Assembly: GCA_016795285.1 (NCBI GenBank)
Contig: JAEUIC010000029.1
Span: 1-64,000 of the forward strand
Reading direction: 5' to 3'
Origin: Planctomycetota bacterium
GTDB lineage: Bacteria > Planctomycetota > B15-G4 > SIAN01
Length of the DNA stretch: 64,000 bases
The translations under genes and the position numbers were made by a program. Below are positions 53,745 through 61,966 of this stretch, one piece after another. A model generated the notes under the pieces. That model searched no databases. It had not been told where the DNA came from and worked only from the letters and a program-made list of their open reading frames with translations. Within the stretch, counting starts at the first letter, position 1; each line of letters starts with the position of its first letter.

Positions 53745-53759
53745 CGGCCCCGCGGTTGC
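53745..53759 (+). promoter_or_regulatory. Sigma-54-type promoter for the histidine kinase operon
   Basis: CGGCCCCGCGGTTGC has the GG and GC pairs spaced 10 nt apart, as in the TGGCAC-N5-TTGC consensus. Transcription would start ~12 nt downstream and reach the ATG in a short leader. The flanking CCGCGGTTGCAATC is shared with the second promoter of this kind. Confidence 0.65.
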
Positions 53760-53786
53760 AATCGCCCCGCTCGTGAAGAGCCAACC

Positions 53787-55994
53787 ATGAGATCGATCCG
53801 CGTCGAAGAGGGCTTCCTGTCGCTGGCGGAGACGGTCTCTTCGCTGATCGCGTTGATCCAGGGCGACACCGTCACCTACGTGAACCCCGCCGGCTGCGCC
53901 ACGCTCGGCCGCCAGCGCGAGGAGCTGATCGGCCGCCCCTTCTCGGAGGTGGTCCACCCCGAGTCCCGGGACGCCGCGCGCGAGCGGGCGCACGCCCGGC
54001 AGCGCGGCGAGCCGACGCCGATGCGCTTCGTCGAGCGGCTGGTGCGCCCCGACGGCAGCGAGATCTGGATGGACTACTCGGTCGACCTCGCCGAGCTCGG
54101 CGGGCAGGTGACCACGATCGTGACCGGCCACGACATCACCGCGGCGAAGCGGCTCGAGGCGGAGCTGCGCGCCAGCGAGGCGCGGCTGCGCGGCCTCTCC
54201 ATGCAGGCGCCGATGATGATGGTCGCCTTCGAGATCGACGGCTCGATCCGCGACGTCAGCAACCACTGGCTGCAGAAGACCGGCTACGCGCGCCACGAGG
54301 TGGTCGGCCGGCAGGGCTACGACTTCGTCACCGCCGAGTCGAGGGCGGCGCTCGAGCGCGCCTTCGCGGAGCTGGCGCGGAGCGGCGGCAGCGCGGTCCG
54401 CGACGTCCCCCACCAGCTGATCGCCAAGGACGGCCGCTTGATCGACGTGCTGGTCACCAGCGTGATCGAGTTCGACGAGCGCGGCCAGCCGTGCGGCGCG
54501 ATCGCCGTCGCGCACGACGTGTCCGAGCTGAACCGCGCCTGGGAGGCGCTGCGGCGCAGCGAGGAGCGCTTCCGCCGCCTCTCGCTGCAGGCGCCCGTGA
54601 TGATGCTCGGCATCGGCGTCGATCGGCGCATCCGCGAGGTCAGCAACGACTGGCTGCGGCGGATGGGCTATGCGCGCGAGGAGGTGGTCGGGCGCGAGGG
54701 CGACTTCTTCCTCACCGAGGCGTCGCGCCGCCGCATGGCCGCCGCCTTCGAGCGGCGCCGCCTCACCAACGCCGAGGCGATCCGCGCCATCCCGCTGCAG
54801 GCGATCCGCAAGGACGGCTCGGTGATGGACGTGGTGGCGACCAGCGTCGTCGAGTTCGGCGACGACGGCCAGCCGACCGGCGTGATCGCGGTGGCGCTCG
54901 ACGTCAGCGCGCTGCACGAGAGCGAGGCGCGCTACCGCGCGCTCGTCGAGCATGCGCCGGAGGTGATCATCGTCGCCGACGCCGACACCGGGCGCTTCGT
55001 CGACTGCAACGGCAACGCCCACGCGCTCTTCGGCCTCGATCGCGACGCGCTGCTGGCGCGCGACGTCGCCGCCACCTCGCCGCTCCAGCAGGCGGGCGGC
55101 CGCGAGTCGGGCGAGTTCGCCGCCGAGATGCTGCGTCGCGCGGCGGACGGCGAGACGCCCATCTTCGAGTGGATCCACCTGCGCTCCGACGGCGCCGAGG
55201 TGCCCTGCCGCATCCACCTGTCGCGCCTCCCGGCCGCCGGCCGCCGCCTCGTGCGCGCGACCATCACCGACATCTCGCGCGAGAAGCAGCTCCAGGAGCA
55301 GCTGCGCCACCAGGAGAAGATGGCGGCGATCGGGCTGCTCGCGGCCGGCGTCGCCCACGAGATCGGCAACCCGCTGCAGGCGCTCTCGATGGCGGCGCAG
55401 AGCCTCGAGCGCAAGTCGAGCGACGCCTACGCGCGCCAGAAGCTGCGGCTGATCGGCGAGCACATCGACCGCATCTCGGCGATCGTCCGGCGCATGAACC
55501 ACCTCGCGCGGCCGCAGAGCGCCGCGCGGACGCGCCTGCCGCTCAACCCGACCATCGAGAGCGCGCTCGAGGTGGCGCGCTTCGACCGGCGCGCGAAGGA
55601 CGTCGCGATCGAGCTCGACCTCGCCGACCTCCCCGACGTGATCGCGAGCGAGCACGAGGTGACGCAGGTCTGCCTCAACCTCGCGCTGAACGCGTTCGAC
55701 GCCATGTCCGCCAACCCGCCGTCGCGCGAGCGCGTCCTCGCGGTCGGCACGCGCCGCGAGGGCGACCGCGCGCGGATCGTCTTCGCCGACACCGGACCGG
55801 GCGTCGCGCCCGAGCACCGCAGCCGCCTCTTCTCCGCCTTCTTCACCACCAAGGCCGCCGGCAAGGGCACCGGGCTCGGCCTCTCGGTGAGCCAACGCAT
55901 CGTCGAGGAGCACGGCGGCCGCCTCGTCTACGAGGACGACCCCGGCGGCGGCGCCCGCTTCTCGTTCGACCTGCCCCTCGAGGCCACGCCATGA
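53787..55994 (+). CDS. Soluble multi-PAS sensor histidine kinase (NtrB-like)
   Basis: No membrane helix is seen, so sensing is cytoplasmic. Four PAS domains at residues ~10-125, 130-250, 252-372 and 375-485 show repeated patterns, such as FEIDGSIRDVSNHWLQKTGY and IGVDRRIREVSNDWLRRMGY. The phosphoacceptor H524 is in HEIGNPLQ. The N, G1 and G2 boxes (LALNAFDAM, DTGPGVA, GKGTGLGLS) form the ATPase domain. It overlaps the response-regulator gene by 4 bp (ATGA). The PAS ligand is unknown, perhaps haem, flavin or an aromatic. The promoter is of sigma-54 type. Confidence 0.88.
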   Translation: MRSIRVEEGFLSLAETVSSLIALIQGDTVTYVNPAGCATLGRQREELIGRPFSEVVHPESRDAARERAHARQRGEPTPMRFVERLVRPDGSEIWMDYSVDLAELGGQVTTIVTGHDITAAKRLEAELRASEARLRGLSMQAPMMMVAFEIDGSIRDVSNHWLQKTGYARHEVVGRQGYDFVTAESRAALERAFAELARSGGSAVRDVPHQLIAKDGRLIDVLVTSVIEFDERGQPCGAIAVAHDVSELNRAWEALRRSEERFRRLSLQAPVMMLGIGVDRRIREVSNDWLRRMGYAREEVVGREGDFFLTEASRRRMAAAFERRRLTNAEAIRAIPLQAIRKDGSVMDVVATSVVEFGDDGQPTGVIAVALDVSALHESEARYRALVEHAPEVIIVADADTGRFVDCNGNAHALFGLDRDALLARDVAATSPLQQAGGRESGEFAAEMLRRAADGETPIFEWIHLRSDGAEVPCRIHLSRLPAAGRRLVRATITDISREKQLQEQLRHQEKMAAIGLLAAGVAHEIGNPLQALSMAAQSLERKSSDAYARQKLRLIGEHIDRISAIVRRMNHLARPQSAARTRLPLNPTIESALEVARFDRRAKDVAIELDLADLPDVIASEHEVTQVCLNLALNAFDAMSANPPSRERVLAVGTRREGDRARIVFADTGPGVAPEHRSRLFSAFFTTKAAGKGTGLGLSVSQRIVEEHGGRLVYEDDPGGGARFSFDLPLEATP

Positions 55995-57379
55995 AGCTGC
56001 GCATCCTGATCGTCGACGACGAGGCGGCCATCCGCGACGAGCTCGCCGAGGCGCTCGACGACGCCGGCTACGAGACGGCGCGCGCGCCCGACGGCGCGGC
56101 GGCGGCGGCGCTGATCGCGGCCGAGGCGTTCGACCTCTGCGTCTCCGACGTGCGCATGCCCGGCATGGGCGGCATCGAACTCCTGCGCCACGTCGCGCGC
56201 ACGAGCCCCGAGACGCTCGTGCTGCTGATGACGGCGCACGCGGAGCTGCAGTCGGCCATCGAGGCGCTGCGACTCGGCGCGGTCGACTACCTGCAGAAGC
56301 CGTTCAAGCAGGAGGAGCTGCTCGCCCGCGTCGGCCGGCTCGCCGAGCACCGCAAGCTGGTGGTGGAGAACCGCAACCTGCGCCGCTCGCTCGAGTCGAG
56401 CGTCGCCGACCGCGCGGCCGGGATCGTCGGCGACAGCCCGGCGATGCGGCGCGTGCTGGAGGTGGTCGACCGCGTCGCGTCGCTGCCGAGCAACGTGCTG
56501 ATCGTCGGCGAGAGCGGCACCGGCAAGGACCTCGTCGCGCACGCGCTGCACGAGCGCGGCAGCCGGGCGGCCGCGCCGTTCGTGCCGATCAACTGCGCCG
56601 CGATCCCCGAGGCGCTGCTCGAGGGCGAGCTGTTCGGCCACGTGAAGGGCGCCTTCACCGGCGCGAGCGACCACAAGGAGGGGCTGCTGCGCACGGCCGG
56701 CGAGGGGACCATCTTCCTCGACGAGCTCGGCGAGCTGCCGCTGGCGCTGCAGGCGAAGCTGCTGCGCGCGCTCGAGAGCCGCGAGATCCAGCCGATCGGC
56801 TCGACGCGCCGCGTGCCGATCCACGCGCGCATCGTGGTGGCGACCAACCGCGACCTCAAGGCCGACGTGCGCGCCGGCCGCTTCCGCGAGGACCTCTACT
56901 ACCGGCTCGCCGTGGTCGAGATCGAGGTGCCGCCGCTGCGCGAGCGCGCCGGCGACCTGCCGTTGCTGGTCGACCACCTGCTGGCCCGCCACGCGCGCAA
57001 GCTCGGCCGCCCCGCCGGTCGCATGGCGCCCGAAGCGTTGCGCCGACTCGCCGGCCACGACTGGCGCGGCAACGTGCGCGAGCTCTCGAACGTCGTCGAG
57101 CGCGCCCTGATCTTCGCGCGCGGCGACGAGATCGGCGTCGACGAGCTGCCCGACCTCTTCCGCAGCGTGGCGCCGCGCGACCCGGAGGGGCCGATCGACC
57201 TGCGCGAGGCGACGCGCGCCTTCGAGCGCGCCCACGTGCTGCGCATCATCGAGAAGTGCGGCGGCAACAAGCGGCAGGCGGCGCGCCTGCTCGGCCTCGG
57301 CCCCTCGTCGCTCTACCGCAAGCTCGGCGACGCCGAGCCGTCGCTCGACGACGCCGCGCCGACGCCGTCCCCGCGCTGA
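55991..57379 (+). CDS. NtrC-type sigma-54-dependent response regulator
   Basis: The receiver domain has the acidic DD pair and D53 phosphoacceptor in VSDVRMPG. The AAA+ domain follows: Walker A GESGTGKD, the sigma-54-contacting GAFTGA loop, and Walker B IFLDELGEL. The C-terminal helix-turn-helix is of Fis type (NKRQAARLLGLGPSSLYRKL). It therefore activates sigma-54 promoters in response to the kinase encoded just upstream. Matching sigma-54 promoters with dyad sites precede both its own operon and the downstream exporter. Its length of 462 aa is typical for NtrC-like proteins. Confidence 0.93.
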   Translation: MKLRILIVDDEAAIRDELAEALDDAGYETARAPDGAAAAALIAAEAFDLCVSDVRMPGMGGIELLRHVARTSPETLVLLMTAHAELQSAIEALRLGAVDYLQKPFKQEELLARVGRLAEHRKLVVENRNLRRSLESSVADRAAGIVGDSPAMRRVLEVVDRVASLPSNVLIVGESGTGKDLVAHALHERGSRAAAPFVPINCAAIPEALLEGELFGHVKGAFTGASDHKEGLLRTAGEGTIFLDELGELPLALQAKLLRALESREIQPIGSTRRVPIHARIVVATNRDLKADVRAGRFREDLYYRLAVVEIEVPPLRERAGDLPLLVDHLLARHARKLGRPAGRMAPEALRRLAGHDWRGNVRELSNVVERALIFARGDEIGVDELPDLFRSVAPRDPEGPIDLREATRAFERAHVLRIIEKCGGNKRQAARLLGLGPSSLYRKLGDAEPSLDDAAPTPSPR

Positions 57380-57397
57380 GACGCCGTCCGCGCGAAC

Positions 57398-57413
57398 GTC
57401 CCGCGGACGGGAC
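57398..57413. promoter_or_regulatory. Dyad upstream of the exporter operon (candidate activator site)
   Basis: GTCCCG-CGGA-CGGGAC is a perfect 6-bp inverted repeat with a 4-bp spacer, ~40 bp upstream of a sigma-54-type promoter. It shares the GTCCC...GGGAC arrangement of the dyad before the kinase gene and is the candidate second site of the same activator. Confidence 0.65.
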
Positions 57414-57443
57414 GGATCGGCGGCTCCTCGCCGGCGCGATCGA

Positions 57444-57458
57444 CGGCACCGCGGTTGC
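57444..57458 (+). promoter_or_regulatory. Sigma-54-type promoter for the exporter operon
   Basis: CGGCACCGCGGTTGC matches TGGCACG-N4-TTGC at 9 of 11 positions, with GG and GC 10 nt apart. The transcript would begin about 70 nt before the permease GTG. The same flank (CCGCGGTTGCAATC) occurs at the kinase promoter. Confidence 0.75.
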
Positions 57459-57540
57459 AATCACTCCTCTCGTGCGATCCGCAGGACGGATCGAGCGAGG
57501 CGCGGCGGAACGCCGGCGCCGACTCAGTCGAGGAGAGGTC

Positions 57541-58695
57541 GTGACGTCGATCGCGCTCAAGATGCTGATGGGTGACCGGGCTCGCTTCTTCGGCATCGTC
57601 ACCGGGCTCACCTTCGCCGCGCTGCTGATCACACAGCAGCTCGCCATCTTCCTCGGCTTCATGCAGCGCGCCTACTCGCTGCTGACCGATGCGCCGCAGG
57701 TCGACGTCTGGGTGATGCACCCGGAGCTCGAGTTCTCCGAGGACCTGAAGCGGATGCCCGATTCGGTGCTGGACGCGGTGCGCGGCGTCGCGGGCGTCGA
57801 GTGGGCCATGCCGTTCCACAAGGGCATGCACACCGCGACCATCGAGAACTCGCGGATGGCGCCGGTCACGGTGCACGGCATCGACGACGCCACGCTGGTC
57901 GGCGGGCCGCCCGAGATGCTCGAGGGGAGCCTCGAGGCGATCCGCCAGGCCGACGCGGTGGTGGTCGACGTCGAGGCGGCGCGCGGGCAGCTGGCGAAGC
58001 GCGCGCCGGACGGCGGCGTCGTCCCGCTCGCCGTCGGCGACGAGCTCGAGATCAACGAGCGGCGCGCCGTCGTCGCCGGCATCTGCCGCATCTCGAAGCC
58101 CTTCTTCTGGAACCCGGTGGTCTACATGCCGTGGTCGCGCGTCGGCCGCTACCAGCCGGCGACCACGCGGCTGCTCAACTTCGCGATGGTGCGCCTCGCG
58201 CCGGGCGCCGATCCCGCGGCGGTCAGCGCCGAGATCGCGCGGCGCACCGGCATGGCGGCGCGCACCACCGAGCAGTTCCGCCGCCTGATGATCCGGTTCG
58301 TCTTCGAGCGGACCGGCATCGCGGTCAACTTCGGCATCGCGGTCGTGCTCGGCTTCCTGGTCGGCTGCGCGATCGCCGGCCAGACCTTCCACAACTTCAC
58401 CATCGACAACCTGCGCCACTTCGCGGCGCTGAAGGCGATGGGCACGCCGAACCGCCGGCTGCTCTCGATGATCGTGCTGCAGGCGCTGACCGTCGGCGCG
58501 ATCGGCTGGGGGCTCGGCGTCGGCCTCGCCTCGCTGTTCGGAGCGGCGACGAAGGGGACCGAGCTCGCCTTCTGGTTCCCCTGGCAGCTGCTGCTGGTCT
58601 CGATCGGCGGCGTCGTGCTGATCTGCGTCTTCTCCGCCTTCCTCAGCCTGCGGCGCGTCGCCGCGGTCGATCCCGCCGTCGTCTTCCGGAGCTGA
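57541..58695 (+). CDS. DevC-like ABC transporter permease
   Basis: An N-terminal helix near residues 18-42 (FFGIVTGLTFAALLITQQLAI), a periplasmic domain with MHPELEFSEDLKRMPD, and three C-terminal helices (AVNFGIAVVLGFLVGCAIAG onward) are the DevC/FtsX-like layout; the length of 384 aa fits. DevC, with DevA and DevB, exports glycolipids in cyanobacteria; here the substrate is unknown. The GTG start has GGAG 5 nt upstream. It is the first gene of the sigma-54-controlled exporter operon. Confidence 0.88.
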   Translation: MTSIALKMLMGDRARFFGIVTGLTFAALLITQQLAIFLGFMQRAYSLLTDAPQVDVWVMHPELEFSEDLKRMPDSVLDAVRGVAGVEWAMPFHKGMHTATIENSRMAPVTVHGIDDATLVGGPPEMLEGSLEAIRQADAVVVDVEAARGQLAKRAPDGGVVPLAVGDELEINERRAVVAGICRISKPFFWNPVVYMPWSRVGRYQPATTRLLNFAMVRLAPGADPAAVSAEIARRTGMAARTTEQFRRLMIRFVFERTGIAVNFGIAVVLGFLVGCAIAGQTFHNFTIDNLRHFAALKAMGTPNRRLLSMIVLQALTVGAIGWGLGVGLASLFGAATKGTELAFWFPWQLLLVSIGGVVLICVFSAFLSLRRVAAVDPAVVFRS

Positions 58696-58697
58696 TC

Positions 58698-59444
58698 ATG
58701 GAACTCCTCCCCCCTGCCGAGCCGGCGGTGCGCCTGCGCGGCGTGACCAAGGCGTTCGGCGCCGGCGATGCGCGCGTCGCCGTGCTGCGCGGCGCCGACC
58801 TCGACGTGCGCCGCGGCGAGCTCCTGATGCTGGTCGGCCCGTCCGGCTGCGGCAAGACCACGCTGATCTCGGTGCTGGCCGGCACGCTGCGGCCCGATGC
58901 CGGCGAGGTGCAGGTGCTCGGCAACGACCTGCAGGCGCTCGACGAGCGTGCGCGCGTCCGCTTCCGCGCCGACCACGTCGGCTTCGTGTTCCAGGCGTTC
59001 AACCTGATCCCGACGCTGACCGTGGCCGAGAACGTCGCGGTCCCGCTGCAGATCCGCGGCGAGCGGCCGGCGGCGGCGGTCGCGCGCGCCACCCAGATGC
59101 TGGAGCGCGTCGGGCTCGGCGCGCGAGCGGCCGCGATGCCGGCGCAGCTCTCCGGCGGCCAGCAGCAGCGCGTCGCCATCGCGCGCGCGCTGGTGCACCG
59201 CCCGAAGCTCGTGGTCTGCGACGAGCCGACGTCCGCGCTCGACCACGAGAACGGCCAGCGCGTGATGGAGCTGCTCCATTCGCTGGCCGGCGAGGAGGGC
59301 TCGACGCTCGTCCTCGTCACCCACGACTCCCGGATCTTCCACCACGCCGACCGCATCGCCCGCATGGACGACGGCCGGATCACCACCATCACCGCCGGCG
59401 CGTCGCGTCCGGCGGAACGAGTGCTCGAGGAGGCACTGGCATGA
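58698..59444 (+). CDS. DevA-like ABC transporter ATPase
   Basis: Walker A GPSGCGKT, Q-loop FQAFNLIP, signature LSGGQQQRVAIARAL, Walker B LVVCDEPT and H-loop THD are all intact, so it should be active. It is of the DevA/MacB class and is coupled to the permease encoded just before it; the start lies 2 bp after the permease stop, with GGAG 6 nt before it. The overlap with the adaptor start (ATGA) confirms a compact operon. Confidence 0.9.
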   Translation: MELLPPAEPAVRLRGVTKAFGAGDARVAVLRGADLDVRRGELLMLVGPSGCGKTTLISVLAGTLRPDAGEVQVLGNDLQALDERARVRFRADHVGFVFQAFNLIPTLTVAENVAVPLQIRGERPAAAVARATQMLERVGLGARAAAMPAQLSGGQQQRVAIARALVHRPKLVVCDEPTSALDHENGQRVMELLHSLAGEEGSTLVLVTHDSRIFHHADRIARMDDGRITTITAGASRPAERVLEEALA

Positions 59445-60490
59445 ACCGCAAGCTCGTGTTGCCCGTCCTGGCGCTGGCCGGCGCCGGTTTCGCGTCCTGG
59501 TCGGTCGCGGTCGCCCACCGCGCCGTCGTCGTCCCGCCCTGCGTCGAGCCGCCGCGCCCCGCCTTCGCGTTGCGCGTCACCGGCTCGGGCATCGTCGAGG
59601 CGCGCTCGCGCAACGTCGCGATCGGCAGCCCCTCGGGCCGCATCGCGCTCGAGGTGCCGGTCCGCGCCGGCGACCTCGTGGAGGCGGGCGACGTCCTCTT
59701 CCGCCTCGACGATCGCGACCTGCTGGCCGAGCTGATGACGGCGCGCGCGAGCGTCGCCGCCGCCCAGCAGCGGCTCGCGCGGCTCGCGTCGCTGCCGCGC
59801 GCCGAGGAGACGCCGGTGCTCGAGGCGCGGCTCGCGGCGGCGGCGGCGAAGGAGGCCGACGCGCGCGAGCGGCTGGCCGTGGCGCAGAGCGTCCGCGATC
59901 CGCGCGCGATCAGCGGCGAGGAGGTGTCGCGGCGCGGCTTCGCGGCGGTCGAGGCCGGCGCGCGGCGCGCCGAGGCGGACGCCGATCTCGCGCTCCATCG
60001 CGCGGGAGCGTGGCACGAGGACGTGGCCGTGGCGGAGGCGGAGCTCGCCGAGGCGGAGGCGCGCGCGCAGTCGCTCGAGGTCGAGGTCGACCGCATGGTC
60101 GTCCGCGCGCCGATCGACGGCACCGTGCTGCAGCTGAACCTGCGCGCCGGCGAGTTCGCGGCGGCGGGAGACGTGGCGCACGTGGTGCTCGGCGACCTGA
60201 CCCGGCTCCACCTGCGCGTCGACATCGACGAGAACGATGCGTGGCGCTTCCAGGCGGGCGCCGACGCCGTCGCCACGCTGCGCGGCAACGCCGAGCTGCG
60301 CGTCCCGCTCGCCTTCGAGTACGTCGAGCCGCTGGTGGTGCCGAAGCAGGAGCTCTCGGGCCAGGCGGTCGAGCGCGTCGACACGCGCGTGCTGCAGGTC
60401 GTCTTCAGCTTCGAGCCCGACACGCTGCCGATCCATGTCGGCCAGCAGATGGACGTCGACATCGACGCCACCCGTGGAGTCGCTCCGTGA
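59441..60490 (+). CDS. DevB/HlyD-type membrane fusion protein
   Basis: One N-terminal helix (LVLPVLALAGAGFASWSVAVA) precedes a lipoyl half (GSPSGRIALEVPVRAGDLVEAGD), an Ala/Glu-rich coiled coil at ~100-220 and the second lipoyl half (VRAPIDGTVLQLNLRAGEFAAAGD). The C-terminal beta domains are shorter than in the first adaptor of this window. It would link the inner-membrane ABC pair to the outer-membrane factor encoded next. GGAGG lies 7 nt before the start; the start overlaps the ATPase stop. Confidence 0.88.
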   Translation: MNRKLVLPVLALAGAGFASWSVAVAHRAVVVPPCVEPPRPAFALRVTGSGIVEARSRNVAIGSPSGRIALEVPVRAGDLVEAGDVLFRLDDRDLLAELMTARASVAAAQQRLARLASLPRAEETPVLEARLAAAAAKEADARERLAVAQSVRDPRAISGEEVSRRGFAAVEAGARRAEADADLALHRAGAWHEDVAVAEAELAEAEARAQSLEVEVDRMVVRAPIDGTVLQLNLRAGEFAAAGDVAHVVLGDLTRLHLRVDIDENDAWRFQAGADAVATLRGNAELRVPLAFEYVEPLVVPKQELSGQAVERVDTRVLQVVFSFEPDTLPIHVGQQMDVDIDATRGVAP

Positions 60491-61896
60491 GTCGCCCCGT
60501 GAACCGTCCCGCCTTCCTCCTCCCGCTCGCGCTCGCGGCGTGCGCCGTGGGCCCCGACTACGAGCCGGCCGAGCCGCCGACACCGAGCGCATGGAACAGC
60601 CCGCTCGAAGCGCGCGTCAGCGCGGATCGCGCCGAGCTCGCGCGCTGGTGGGAGCGGTTCGACGATCCGGTGCTGGCCTCGCTGATCGAGCGCGCGATCG
60701 CGGCCAACCACGACGTGCGCCTCGCCGCGGCGCGCATCCGCGAGGCGCGCGCGGCGCTCGGCATCGAGCAGGGGGAGCTGCTGCCCGAAGTGGGCGTCGA
60801 CGGCGGGCTCGCCCGCGGCCGCTCGAGCGAGAACGGGTGGCTCCCCTCCGATGGCGAGAGCCGCAACCTGCGCGAAGCGGGCTACGTCGCGTCGTGGGAG
60901 ATCGACCTCTTCGGCGGGCGGCGGCGGGCGGTCGAAGCGGCCGACGCCGACCTCGCCGCGCTGGTCGAGGAGCGCCGCGCGGTGCTGGTCGCGGTGCTCG
61001 GCGACGTCGCGGGCGCCTACGTCGAGCTGCGCGGCCAGCAGCAGCTCGCGGCGATCGGCCGGCGGAACGCGGAGGCGGCGCGGGCGACCCTCGAGCTCAC
61101 CCGCGCCCGCTCCGACGCGGGGCTCGCGACGACGCTCGACGTGGCGCGCGCGGAGTCGCAGCTCCACACGACCGAGTCGTACGTGCCGGAGGCGGAGCGC
61201 GCGGCACGGCAGGCGATCCACCGCCTGTCGCTGCTGCTCGGCAGCGAGCCGGGCGCGCTGGCCGCGGAGCTGACGGCGACCGCGCCGATCCCGGTGCCGC
61301 CGTCGCGCATCGACGCGGGGTTGCCCGCCGAGCTGATGACGCGGCGCCCCGACGTGCGGCGCGCCGAGCGCGAAGCGGCCGCGGCGGTCGCGCGGGTCGG
61401 CGTGGCGACGGCGGAGCTCTATCCGAAGTTCACGCTCCTCGGCTCGTGGGGCGCGCAGAGCATCGACCTCGCCGACCTCGGCAAGCCGGCGAGTCGCGTC
61501 TGGGAGAGCGCGCTGTCGCTGCAGTTGCCGCTCTTCGCCGGCGGCGCGATCCGCGCTGGCATCGAGGCGGCCGATGCGCGCGCCGAGCAATCGCAGCTCG
61601 CGCTCGAGCGCACCTGGATCGGGGCGCTGCGCGAGGTCGAGGATGCGCTCACCGCGTATGCGCGCGAGTGGGAGCGGCGCGGGATGCTTGAGGCGGGCGA
61701 GAAGGCGGGACGCGACGCGGTCGCGCTGGCCGACGAGCTGCACCAGAAGGGGTTCGCCGGCTTCCTCGACGTGCTCGACGCGGAGCGCAACCTCTACGCG
61801 TCGCAGCGCGAGCTGGCGCGGAGCGAGACGGCCGTCGCCACGGCGGCGGTCGCGCTCTACCGCGGGCTCGCGGGCGGCTGGGAGGTGGCGCCGTGA
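60487..61896 (+). CDS. NodT/TolC-family outer membrane factor lipoprotein
   Basis: The lipobox LALAAC and the NodT-type start (GPDYEPAEPPTP, WWERFDDPVL) mark an outer-membrane efflux lipoprotein. Two OEP domains are present, residues ~55-245 and ~265-465, with VASWEIDLFGGRRR and LPLFAGGAIRA as hallmarks. It completes the tripartite exporter. The GTG start overlaps the adaptor stop (GTGA); a second GTG 12 nt on is an alternative. It is the last gene of the operon, and a gap of 70 bp follows before a convergent propeller gene. Confidence 0.92.
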   Translation: MSRPVNRPAFLLPLALAACAVGPDYEPAEPPTPSAWNSPLEARVSADRAELARWWERFDDPVLASLIERAIAANHDVRLAAARIREARAALGIEQGELLPEVGVDGGLARGRSSENGWLPSDGESRNLREAGYVASWEIDLFGGRRRAVEAADADLAALVEERRAVLVAVLGDVAGAYVELRGQQQLAAIGRRNAEAARATLELTRARSDAGLATTLDVARAESQLHTTESYVPEAERAARQAIHRLSLLLGSEPGALAAELTATAPIPVPPSRIDAGLPAELMTRRPDVRRAEREAAAAVARVGVATAELYPKFTLLGSWGAQSIDLADLGKPASRVWESALSLQLPLFAGGAIRAGIEAADARAEQSQLALERTWIGALREVEDALTAYAREWERRGMLEAGEKAGRDAVALADELHQKGFAGFLDVLDAERNLYASQRELARSETAVATAAVALYRGLAGGWEVAP

Positions 61897-61966
61897 AGGG
61901 GCAGCGCGCGGCGCGGTGAGGGGCGGTTGAGCGGCGCGGCGCGGGGCCGCTACTTCCCCGCCGCGC

